64,000 nucleotides of DNA from Prunella strophiata (lineage: Eukaryota; Chordata; Aves; Passeriformes; Prunellidae), in NCBI GenBank assembly GCA_036583965.1, contig JAZBQD010000027.1:3304687-3368686 (forward strand), written 5' to 3'. Below the pieces are notes generated by a model. The model ran no database searches and was not told the origin of the DNA. It saw only the letters and a program-made list of their open reading frames with translations. The position numbers and the translations under genes are program-made. The stretch's first letter is position 1, and each line of letters opens with the position of its first letter. This document shows, in pieces, positions 48,531 through 60,300 of the stretch.

Positions 48531-51500
48531 TCTACTGCCTGCTCGCAAAATTTGGCAGCTATGAACCCGGGCTGTCTGTTAAACCGGGAGAAAAACTGCG
48601 TGGGCTTCCCCCTCAGCAATTCTCCGTGTCCTCCACAGCTTCACTAGCCGCCCCCTGGAGTGAGAATTCCTGCCCGAACACTAGAACACTTCCAAAAAAA
48701 AGAGTATTTCAAGAATTGCTTCTCTTCTGGTCACTTCCAATGCTCCCTTCCCAGTCCTGGTGCTGGGGTCGCACTGTGCTGTCCTGATTATTCCCAAGTG
48801 TCCCAGAACAGGCTGATTGACACCAGCTGACAACCTGGAGAGGGTACAGCTCTATTTTAAGCAACAAATAATTTAGTTTTATATTGGTGAGAAAATCATC
48901 ATCACTCATTTAATTATGCAGATCTAAAACCATAACGTCTTGGCACACCTGAATGCTGGGAGGGGGAAAGAGAGGGGTGTCAAATCCTTCCAAGAGCTTA
49001 TGTCCTTTCTTATCCCAAGCAGTTTAACCCTGCCAAGACTGCACAGACCAGAATATCCATATATCCAAAACAGAGCCTGGATGGAGATTCCTGAATGCCC
49101 ACAAAAGCAGCAAATAAAACAGCAGTAATTCTTTCCAATGATATTTATATGCTGCCATTAACTCTGCTTTAGCTGGTGTAGTTTAGGGCTTTTAGAAAAC
49201 ATGACTTCAGATGAAATAACTACTGTAAGTTTCTGCTGAGAGGAGCTGCAAGTTTTGCCTGGACTTCTACACAGATTGTGTGCCATTTTTCATTGTATTC
49301 AAAATCCTGGAGAGGAAAAGATATCCTAGGAAAAAAAGTGATCTCTTTATGCCCTTATGTAATTCCCTATATTTTCTGGGCCTGAGCATCTTTGTCAGGT
49401 GAAAAGAGAAAGATAAGATCTCTTGTTCAACTTGGGCATGCTATAAGAAATAAAAACTAGAAAAGATTTTTTTTTTTAAATCTGCCTTGTTCTGGGAACT
49501 TCCCAGAGAACATCAGAAGTGGGAGCATCTACCAGGTAAAGAATGTGGGAAAAGAAGCAGAAGAAGTAGGCTGGTTGGTTGATTGACCAAGCAAACAATG
49601 AAGGTTGAGAAAAACAGATTGGAGACCCAAAGCGAGCACAGGAAGCCATATGCCATCTCCAAGATGTGGTAAGGCTGCACAATTCCCTTTTCTTTTTTAC
49701 AAACCAAAGCCACACTTTGGTGGGAAACATTTCATCCCAAGCTCTGCCTCCTTGGTTCAGGTTAGGCCACTCTGTCTACAGAAAGGTGTTTTCTTGTGTC
49801 CCTTTCAGTGTCACTGGGGGACAATACAGCCCTTGACATGGCAAGGTGATGCAGTTCACCCCAGAGGTGACTGCAGTTCACAGGAAATTTGTGGCTTGAA
49901 ATCTCCATCATTGTGTTGGATGGTCTTGTAAAGATGTGCAGCCCAAAGTCTGCCTTGCACCAGGGAGCTGGGGGGAACAGCCCAGCTACAACAGCTCTTG
50001 GCAGAGTTAGAAACAGGGTCAGGCCATGAGGGCCCAGCTTGGAATTTAAATTCAGTCTACTTGAGGTAAATAAAATAACTGCACTGCCTAGTTTGCAAAG
50101 GATCATTTACTTTTCTGGAAAGGAGAGTATGTTTTTGGAAAGTGTACAGGCATCTTTCAGGATGAAGGGCTCTGTGTGCAACAATCAAGTTTTTACCTTT
50201 TGATTAGCAAAGCTTTATAAAGAATTTCAATTCTGAATTACTAAACAAAGAAACTATACAAGCCCCAGATGAGATTTAAACAGTTTCCAAAAGACATTAA
50301 AAAAAGAGAAAAATACTGGGCCACATGTTTTTTCTTATGTCTCTTGAGTCCATTTATTCCAGACATCTGACATGCAATTCAAATTTCCAATAGTTTTAGG
50401 TAACCATGTCCAATTTAGAAACCACAGCCCTCAGCTAAGCCTACCTACCTCCCAAATCAATCCAGAAAACAGAGCACTTGCTGATATTCTGCACTTTCAG
50501 CCTTGCAGAGCTTTGTTGTATGTGGGCTATACATACTTGGGTTGAGTTTTCTGGCTCCGTGCAATCCATTTAGATGCATTTCATAGACCTGCAGTCAGTG
50601 GTCACAGACAGATAAATTATAGCTCCTAATGGAGAGCCTGTTCATGCTTTCAAAGAGTAAAACCACTATAAAATTGATCTGCTCCTTTGAGATGCCTTTG
50701 ACAGTGGTGCTTGTACGGCAGTTCGGATGAGACGGAAGCAAAGGGCTCCCTGTGGACAAAGAGCTAATGAGTTTTATTTCTGGCTCTGAGACTTGGGCTC
50801 ATTCTTAACCTTTCTGTGCCTGGGAGTTTGTATCTCAAAAGTGGAGGTAAAGCAAGGGCTTTTTGATAGGCAAAGCCAAGCTACAATGGAAAACCCAAGT
50901 TTATGGGTTTTAACCACATTTATCCACCCATATGGGTGGATAATGTCCTGCTATGTGCCCTTTCCCAATTGCCTGCAGAAATCTCCTTGTTGAGGATTTA
51001 ATCATGTTTGGGAGGAGATAAGTTTGGCAAGGGTTGCATTACATGGTGGTTTCCACACCACCCTTCTCACCTCAGTCCCTAAAACCTGGGTCATCCAACC
51101 CCACAGACCCCAGCTCTCTGACTGAGCTCATCAATGAGGATGTGCTCCTCCTGCAGAGGTTGACATCAAAAATCCTCCCTGCCAGGGCCCCAAGGAAATT
51201 GTAGATGGTCAGGTGGAACTTCCAGGAGAGCTTGGTTGAACAAAAATTATGGAACTGATTTTCTACTGCTCTCAACATCAGAAGGGACTTATCAGCCTCC
51301 AGCAGTGAATCCTGTTTGGCTGCAAGTGGTCATCACTTTATCCTGTAATCCCTCATTCATCTTATTTATTTTTAGCTTTCCAGTTCTCTTTCCAGAGGGA
51401 GTGCTCACAAACTCTGCTATTGGGGAAAAAATAGGATTTGAATCAAATTTATTGCTGTTAATTCCTTTCATAGGCATCATGAATCAAAAGGGGCAGCTAG

Positions 51501-52184
51501 AGGTGATGAAATGCCTGTTCATCCACAGCCTTTGACACCACTGATCAGAGAAGGAGCCAACAGTGGAGCTGGTCCCTGGTAGGATTTAGGGGCTGGGAAC
51601 ATGGGAAAGCAAAGGGGAGAGTTGGAAAAATCTCTGGACTATTTTGTTGCTCCTTACAGTTTTCCTGAGCATGTCCCCCATTCTCCTTCCTGCAGAGATG
51701 ATCTGAGCAGAAATTCCCTCCTTAAAAATAAAAGGAATAAACGAGACAATAGAATGAATTAAGGCATTCTCAGCTGACGCCTGGTTTGGGGTGATATTTA
51801 TGTCCTTCAAAACCTGTGGTGCCAATTATAACAGCCCCACTGAGTTGGGAGGATAACCCTGATTTTAAGGACAATCTCTGCAGAATGCAATGTATTTTAA
51901 GCAGAAAACAAGTGGCCAGATTATGGTCCCCCAGTGCAAACACAACAACAGACTTTCTTCAGCCTCTTTTTCTATATATACCAGGGCTGTGAAGTAAAGA
52001 GGAAAATGCTGAGTCTGCTAAAAACTGTTCAGATTCTTGTGGGTGCTTTGGAGGAGCTGGTATACAATTTTGAGGCTGTTCTTTCTGCTGGCAAATTAAC
52101 AGCTTAGAAAAATTACAGCGGGGGGAGGGAAAAATGAAAAGAAAAAAAAAAAGGAAATTCTATTAATGAAACAGAACAATGAGA

Positions 52185-52290
52185 ATCAAAGCTAAAGATG
52201 GAAGGAACTGAGTGGGCCCCATCCAGTTCATTGCCTGCTAGGCTGGATTTCTGCCTATAGTAATTTATGCCATAGCCTTGGAAGTGAAAA
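52185..52290 (-). mobile_element. Possible ancient amniote CR1 (L3-like) remnant
   Basis: The + strand reads AAAGATGGAAGGAACTGAGT, then GGGCCCCATCCAGTTCATTG and CCTGC, resembling the reversed end of old amniote CR1 families (a 'GATGGAAGGGACC..GTCATCTAGTCC' pattern). It is far more diverged than the avian CR1 copies. The identification is from pattern memory and should be checked with RepeatMasker. Confidence 0.3.
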
Positions 52291-55200
52291 CAGATTTCAT
52301 TTACTACTGAACAGTACTACTCTGTGTAGAGAGAGTTCGTGGCCTCGCAGCGTTTCTGTGTGAAGGTATTGTGGGATTATTGCTCTCACTTTGCAGATGG
52401 GCCTGGTAATGCTGCTTGAATTCTTAAATTTGGACTCTGAGGAGGAATCTGAATTAGGACTGTCCCTTGTGTCCTGCTCTCACATGGCCTGGTGACTGTA
52501 GGGAGTGTTGAGACCCTTGAGGTCCCAGGTAGCACCACTGCTCATGTGTGCAAGGCTCTGCATCAGGATCATCCCTTGCTCCAAGGATTTATCCCTCAAG
52601 GGTTTGATGGAAGAGTTGGACATAAGATGTTCCTCCAACTTTAAATACACCTTAAAAGGGAAAAGTACTCTGAACTCTTGGCTTGCTTTCCTTTTTCACT
52701 AGTCTGGTACCAGGCAGAGCCCAAAAACACCTCGTGCCCTTCCAACAAACATCAAGAGAGAGGATGTTGAGTCCCTGCCTGCCCACATCTCCAACACTGC
52801 CACAGGCACAACCTTCCTCAGAGGAGTTTGGCAGTGAAAATGCACATGTTGAGAGAAAAAAAAAAAGGGGGGGAAGAAAACAGGTAAAATTAGCATTTGG
52901 AGAAAAGTTCCTATGGAAAAAAGCTATATGTTTCCCGAGAGCAAAATGAAAAAAAAAAAAAAATCCCAACCGTCAAACCCAAGCTTGCAGAGTCTGCTGT
53001 AATTTATGATTTACCATATGAATCTAACTATAGAACTTCATTTAAAAATTTTATAAAGATTGTAAATCTACAGTGAAATGTTCTAGGGACAATCTGCTGG
53101 CAGAAACCCACTCTCCAGACTGACCTATGGGGGAACCAGCTTGTCAAGGGCTTGATCTGGAGCCCGCTGAAGACAATGGAAATGCTCTCATTGACGTCAG
53201 TGGCCTTTAGATCAAAAAGCCCCCAAAGCTCAGCATGGAAAAATGAGTCCTAAGGAGAAGCAAACTGCTCTAATCAATAGATGTTGCTGGATGAAGGTCT
53301 TTAACAATAGTTTAATGGGCCATGATGAGCTCCTCTGGACACTTTTATTTGGTATTGTATGTATCTTATAATCTTTCTCCTGAAACTTTTAATGGAATTT
53401 ATCTCACTGGAGGATTTGGGAGAACATCTGCTGCAAATGATGGGTAAAGACATAAGCTGTTGTGGGTGGGGTGAGCCTCAGGAGGTTCACAGTTTGGGTT
53501 TGGCTTCTGCTTCAGATTCTTATCTGAACTATAGCAGATCTCCTGTGGCTGCAAAAATTGGACTGGAAATCACAAGAGTACGAGCCTTCTTGTGAGATTT
53601 CCAGCACTTTTCTTATGGTTTTGACTGAACACCAGATGTGGAAAAAATATTTAACAAAACTGGATGCAGTTTTTTTCATGTCTGTTTCTAAAAAGAGATG
53701 AAGGTTCAGGAATCTAATTTTATCCTTTCCAGTTTCAGTCCTTGGTAAGATTCTGTTCTAGTTTTAAAAAAAAAATAAATGCAATTTAAACCCAGAATAT
53801 AGCTATTGCAACCAGTCCCCAAAGAATCATTCAAGTAGATGAAACTCCAAATATTACATTGACTATAAATTAAAACCTTATGCCTTTGGCAAGTGGAGTG
53901 CAAAAAATGACCAGGGTGAATGGTGACCATTAGGAAACATCCACTAATGTTCTTTCCTTTCAAAGATAATTTTTATTTGCTTTGCATGCAAGCCTATTTG
54001 CATTTTTGACCCATTCCTGCCTGCTTCCACAATAAAACCAGGCTTCTATGCTTTGCCTAGCACAGATATTTTTGAGAATACTTGAGCAATTCTGCTTGCC
54101 ATGTGGAAATTTTTAGTTTTACACCAGAATTCAAAATCTCCTGTAAATCTAATAGAGTTTGCAGGCTGCTTGCACAAGCCTGCATTACTTTTTGGGTGTA
54201 ACACCAGTACTGGGATGCAGAGTCACTAATCAATGGCATGTTCTTCTAATCCAGATGTTCCATATGTTCTTTGTGGACAAATCACAGCTGGAAAGGAGGG
54301 TCATATTGACTGGTTTGCAGGGTTTATTAGCTGGTTTGTTCTAGTTGTAATGCCTGCTCACATTTGCATTTAAACTGGTGGTCTTTCATCAGAGAGGGGA
54401 ACAAAAGGTTTGTTTGAAACCAAATAGTTAAAGTAGGTTAGGGGAGCTCTTAAGTCACAGAAAGATTTCACAACATGTGTAGGCAACTTTGGGAAGTAGA
54501 AAATGGCCTGAAGTGAAGAGAATGGCCTGTCTGGAAGGATTTTAATCACTAGCATCAGGAGTAAAGCTGAGCAACAGAGAGTCAAGCACATCAAGTGAGG
54601 AAAACAAGTTTAAAAGTGGCACTGACCTCGCTCAGATATTTTATCACTTATGATTGACTCTGAAATTTTTGGTCTCAGTTCAGAACAGCAAGTTTGTCCC
54701 TGTGGGGTATATAAAGGCCAGGCCAAATGGAACTGAGCTGGCACTTCTTTCAAACTCCTCATTTGGTGTGTAATCTCACATCCAAGTCAAACAGGACAGA
54801 TGAAAAAGTGGAGTATTATGTCATCCAGATTCTGTGGAACAGTGAGCTGTAGCTCCGGCGCCTGAGGAGACTGTCTAGAACTCACCATGTCTTGTCATTT
54901 CACTGTGTTTTTGGCAATATTGGGAAGTTTTCTCCAATGACCTAGAGCCAAGCTTCCTGTGAAACTCTACTATTATTTAACAAGCAGCAAATAAACCAAT
55001 TAATAATGGGAAGAAGCAGCTCCAAAGTGTGGACACCAACACTGGAAAAAAATGGGAAAGAAAAACCCCAGGGTTTATTCTTAATCCTATTAATTTTGGG
55101 GAAGGAGGGGCTCTGGTGATGTCTCAGAGACTTTCTAGATATCTCTTCGGGCCTGGGGAAGGAGTGGTTTGGGAAATGAGATGTGCCAAGACCTCTGCTT

Positions 55201-55804
55201 GTGATGGAGATGGGGCTCCCAGTGCTGTTGAGCACAGGGAAGGTTTTGTGCTGGGAGAAGCAGCTTTCTCAGAAGCTGGTTTCTGTGTTTGCAGGGGGAG
55301 GTAAAATCATTCAGCTTCTTCCTAGTGGTCTAGGAAACATCCACTGGGATGGGCCCTTCCAGAAAAATCCTGGGTTTTGAAAAGCAGCTTGGAAGAGTGC
55401 AAAAAATGGCTGAAGAAAAGGGTAAAGAGCTCTCCTACTGCTCTCCCCAGGCTTTGCTCCCAGGGCTGTACCTCCAGCCCATGTGGAAATAGTTACCTCC
55501 AAATAACACATCCTGTGGGACTATTTCTGGTCATTTCACAGAAGCCTTATTAAAAAATAGAGACTTTATTAACCTGAGATTCAGGGACTCAGCTTCATGA
55601 TGGAGGCTGTAAACTCTCAGCCTACGGTTCAGTTTTACAGGGATGATTTGAGGGTTGGAAAAGGAAATCTTGTGGAGAGAGGCTTAAGGTGCTCCATTTG
55701 GTGAACTTAGGAAAAAAAGCAGATCAGGCAGTGCCCTGACTCTGGGCAGTAAATGCTTTTGGAGGAAAAAATACCATGTACAAAAGGGCTTTATAGTCTA
55801 ATGG

Positions 55805-56080
55805 GGGAAAAACATAATGAGATGCAATGGCTGGAAATTTAAGACAGGCAAAATTGAAAGATTGGGAAGGGAGAGGGGGCAGACTGTTGAAGGGGGCAGG
55901 GGATTTGTCATCCTTTTGCATCTTGAAATCAGAACTGGAGGCCAGCCCAGATGACTGGTGAAACATATAGTAGTAGGCTCAATTAGCGAGTGAATGTGTG
56001 AAATTATTTTCTTGGGGATTTATATTGAGCGTTAAACTAGATGATCTGAATTGTCCCTTTCAGCCTTAAAAATGGAGGAA
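55805..56080 (+). mobile_element. Possible ancient amniote CR1 remnant
   Basis: The segment starts with ATGCAATGGCTGGAAATTTA and AGACAGGCAAAATTGAAAG and ends with AACTAGATGATCTGAATTGT, CCCTTTCAGCC, the wording of old amniote CR1 ends. The middle is scrambled. It predates the other CR1 insertions judging by divergence. Confidence 0.45.
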
Positions 56081-57001
56081 AGATGCCAGAAAAGCAGCTA
56101 AATATCCAAATTCTACCAAATTGCAATAGCTGGAGCCTCTGGGCCCCTTTGGGAATGGCATAAGTGAAAGGAGAAGGGCTATTCTGGGCACTGGGTGTGT
56201 GGAGGGACAGACAGAATGAGGGATGCCATCACATGCCTCCAGCACAAACCCAGTTGTAGCTGCTTTTCCTTCTTGGCCCCCCCCAGCACACTTTTCTTTT
56301 TTATATATTTTATTTTTGAAACTAAAAATACATCCTCAGAGGCATTAGTCACTCTGCCCACATATTAATAAATTGCATAATGATGCCACCAAGCATCCAA
56401 AAACCTTTCAAACTGTTATATATTATTTCTTTCAATAATATTCTAAAAGGCCAGTGAAGGCTTAATGGAGCCACATGGTATTGTATTTAATCCAGAAATC
56501 TGGAACTGTCTAAAATCTCATATATAAATTAAGATAATATACAATATGTTTTTTCATTTAATTTGGTTTTCCCCATTTGAGTAAGCTATAACTCTGTAAG
56601 GCTGTGTCTTTTGCAAGGGATTTTTGTCTACCAAACTGTAGATTTGTAATGTTGCTCTTGCTTTTAATTGCCTGGGGCTGTTCCCCATAATAACTCAGCC
56701 AGTCCTTTGCCAGCTAAAGGAAAGTTTAATGGAACCACAGTTTAATTGGGCAAAGTTTAGAAGTTATGCAAGTTACAAAGTTTCCTGGGACTTTTCCTTG
56801 CGGCCTCTCCCGCACGGCTCTGTTGGCATTGCTGCAGGGAATGTCACTGCTGTGCCATGGAGATGGTGACCTCGGCAGAGAATTGGGCACTGATTTACAG
56901 GTGGCTCCTTCGTGACTCTCCTTGGACTCAGCTGGGTGTCTGGCATTTACACACAGGGATTTTTAGGACATCAGGAGCCACTGAGTAAAAAAAAAACCTC
57001 C

Positions 57002-57311
57002 AAATCCAAATATTTCCTATGCTGGAAAAACATAAGGCCTTTCTTTCAATCTGGGGTTTGGGTATGAGGCTTGCTTTCATTACTGTCACCTCTGGACAGG
57101 TCCACCTCTCCTGTACAGTGTCTGCTGGAGGTTTTCACATATTCTGTCAAGCTGTTGCAGATATCACAGGCTATGAGATAAGGGGTCACCAAATGTTGCC
57201 TTTTCCTCCTTTCTTTTCAAGCTCCCTTCATGCCTTTGGAAGCTCTGGCTATCACTGCACCAGGGTGGAACAAGACTGTGGAACAGCAACTAAGTCAGGA
57301 CCACAATTCAG
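57002..57311 (+). pseudogene. FREM1: Degraded FREM1 exon (last CSPG repeat), tentative
   Basis: The candidate for the final CSPG repeat before the Calx-beta domain. Patches follow recalled human FREM1 in order. CCAAATATTTCC reads PNIS (human PRIT), and CAATCTGGGGTTTGG reads QSGVW (human QVGLL). After a one-base shift GGCTTGCTTTCATTACTGTC, ACCTCTGGACAGGTC reads ITVTSGQV against IYITSRV. HIF...G follows against IIF...G, then FFSSSL against KFSQKDL, and finally a GTATKSGPQ end against GNSATPQ. It ends at CAATTCAG/GTACCT, a plausible donor. A 104-residue frame is open from 57019 to 57333, so most of it has no stop. The expected acceptor has no pyrimidine tract, only an A-run, and the start would need a frameshift. 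Identity is low (roughly a quarter) and judged by eye, so chance similarity cannot be excluded. Confidence 0.32.
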
Positions 57312-60300
57312 GTACCTTCTTTTTTCCTTATAATCTGCAAACCCAGTAACCTCAAAAATTGCCTTTTGAGCTAAAGTGCTTCAGGAGATGTAGGGAGAAA
57401 AGTGTATGTTCTTGGGTGTGTTCTGCTCTGCAGTTTGACATCCTGGAGGAGAAGAAAGCCAGGTGTGGAAACAAAGTGAGTGAGATGATTTCTTGCGGGG
57501 TCAGTGGAGTAGATGCAACAGAGGTGCTGAAATATGGGGCATGCCTTTCGTTTGAGGGAATGCGTAGGAGAATTAAACATGTTCTGGAAAGCAAGAGGCC
57601 TGTGCATTATGAGGGAACAACTCTGAATCATATGGGCCCAGGTTTTGGTTGATCACATGAATAAAACCTCTTTCAGGATTTAATACCTCTGCTCATCATT
57701 TCTGGTGGTTTGGATTTTTTTCAGTTGGCTTTTAATTTTCTTTGGCTTTGTCAGGACTAGACCTGACTTTGAGTAGGGTTATTCTCAAGGCTGTAATCTG
57801 GTTTTGACAAATTTTTGGTATGAGCAGTGTGTACAGAGGCCCTGTGCTCTCCTCGTGTCTACAGGATTTTTCCAGTTTTGGGAAGCTGTGTGATAGATGC
57901 CTTTAAATTCCCAACCCACCCTGGTTTCTTTCCCTTCCTTCCCAATGCCCTGCTCACCAGAAGTGCAATCCACATCTTTCTTGTCACTTAACTGATTATA
58001 TACAAAGCTGCTGGGCTCCTGTGTCCCAATTCCTCTCCAAACTGGACTCTGCATTGCTGCTGCTGCACAGATCAAACTGCACTTGTAATAAGCATCTCGA
58101 GGTGCTTTATTGGACACCAGATTTGTTAAACTAAGTGTTTCCCCCATGGAAACATCTGGGTGATATAACCAGATGTGTCTTGGTCTCGCAAACTCCATCA
58201 TGAGAGCAGGTTGGGTCGCAGCAGGATGCATTGCATGGGAGCGAGGAAGATTATCCATGAAACTTCATAAGCAGAAGCTGTGCAGAGAAAAACAGAGTGA
58301 ACCTGAGCCCTTGAGGCCACCACAGCCCTGTCACCTCTGCCCAGGAGGCACTGAGCTATATTACACCTTCCCCACCACCCCTGTCCCCTCCTGGGTCCTT
58401 TGGGACCCACAGGGAAAGGCCAGGTTTGCTCCTGGGGCGCTGGTCCAGCCCTTGTAAAACATTATTGCAGGGGTCAAGTGAAAACTGACTCATTTTTGAG
58501 CAGGAGAACAAGATCATTTTCTTGTAGCCCAGTAATTCCTTCATTTTTTATTGGTGTTGTTATAAACCAACTTCTCCGAGGTGCTGGGACTTCGCCTATA
58601 TTGCATCCCTGTTCCCATCCGGTTCCAACAATAAAACCCTTGCCTTTTTTGATCTCTGGCTTTCATGCTTGCTGACACACTCTGGAAAATTTAAGAAGGG
58701 CGCAAGGAATGGGTTAGTCACACTTGTTAATATTTATCCCATTGCAGAAAGAGCAGGGCTGACCTCAGAGCTTGGGCTTTGGAGAATAGTTATGAGAATG
58801 ATTCCACCCAGCTGAAACGAAATCTGCATGCAAAGCTCGTTTGGTGCCTGGAAAGAGCTAGAAGGAAATAAAGGTCTTAAATGATATGTTTCCGCAGTTA
58901 ACATTTTGTCCTGTTTACAGAATCTCACCAGAATACTGGGGGTTTTGTTTTGTTCATATGTTTTTCATAAGGATAAATATCCATGCAGTTTAAACATTTT
59001 TCATTAGATTCAGACAAGAAGGAGGATGTGGGATTGTTTTTTTTCTTTAATTGTTAATCTCTCCATTTTTTTAATGGTTTTTCTTAAAACACTCTTCAGA
59101 AATAAAATCTCAGGTAAATCAAAGAGATGGGGAAAGTAATTCTCTTTAATTATTCTTAGAGCAATTTTGAGTAATGTAGGTTAAATTAAAAAAATATACA
59201 AGCAAGATATTTTGGCTGGGAAGTATGTGTAATGTATGAACAGCAGGAAAAAAAAAAAAAGCCTTCCTTTCTAAATAGAAAATCTTTGAAAGTAACAGGG
59301 GGAAACGGATGGGAAGGGCTGAAGTCCATATATTCCCACCTCCTCCGCCTTGTGCTCTCTTAAAGGTGAGCTGCAAAATGCAAAAGAGAAATGTGTTAAA
59401 TTCAGATGACTCGCTCGGGTGTCAGGAAGTGGCTCGAACAACCACACGAAGTTAACTAACACATTCCCTTTTTTTTTTGTTCATCCCCTCCCTCCCCTGC
59501 TCTTCTCGTGAAATCTGTTTTTTTGCTGCTGTGGTTTCTGCCTCCAGGCGGGAGCGCAGCCACTTGTCCACCCGAGCAGCACCCCGAGATCCCCCCATGG
59601 CTTGCAGGGAGCCAAGAATTTCTGGGAGGATCTTCCAGAAAGTAAGAAAGGAGGAGAATTTTAGAAAATGTATTCCTGATCTAAACAGCCTGGCTTCAGG
59701 AGAAATGAGATAAGCTTTGAGGGATGGCGTGTTGAGCTTGTGTTGCTTTGCTGCTCATCTTTTGTCTGATCAATCCATCTTATTATCATCCACCCTGCTC
59801 TGTTCTAGATATTCTTCAGCAACATGGTTCATGCCATCCATGGGGTTGAGTAGCCTGGTCTCAGGAACCATTAATGTGAGTAGTGCTGTGTCTATCATCT
59901 GCCTTCAGTCAATGCACAGAGAGAAGCAGTTAGATGTGGGGTAAGTCTTTTGGAGCTGCAAATGGCAGGATTTGGTTTGCAGTTGGATGTGTGTGATGGG
60001 AATGTACCTCATTTAGAGGACTTTGAAAGTGGTTCAGGTGACCAAAAGAAAGTGGGAAAAGCAAGATCCCCATATCCATCAGAAATAGTGCCACTGCCCT
60101 TTGCAATGTTTCCTATCCCATGGACAGGAGCCCTGCAGAACCTCACAAAAAGGCACAGACACGTGGCTGTTTCTCATTAGCTTCCACTTTTCCCTCTGGA
60201 AATGCTTCCCGTGCCTTTTGCCTGCAGCTTGGCAGTAGGTGTGCTAAGGAGAAGGTTTAAATCTAAATGGAAGGGGGTTATCTGATTTACAGTAAGTAGA

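Larger units (their letters stand above)
44062..57001. other. Large intron after the 43591 exon remnant
   Basis: About 13 kb with no intact exon. It contains an AT microsatellite (44262-44294), a minus-strand CR1 (45900-46188), a repeat-poor block with an octamer motif (46520-46900), a CpG-dense block (48285-48530), and two possible ancient CR1 remnants near 52185-52290 and 55805-56080. The rest is AT-rich single-copy sequence. Confidence 0.55.

Noticed and set aside
57785..58258. A 157-residue minus-strand open frame
   Set aside because: No recognisable family, no splice signals and no flanking gene on that strand.
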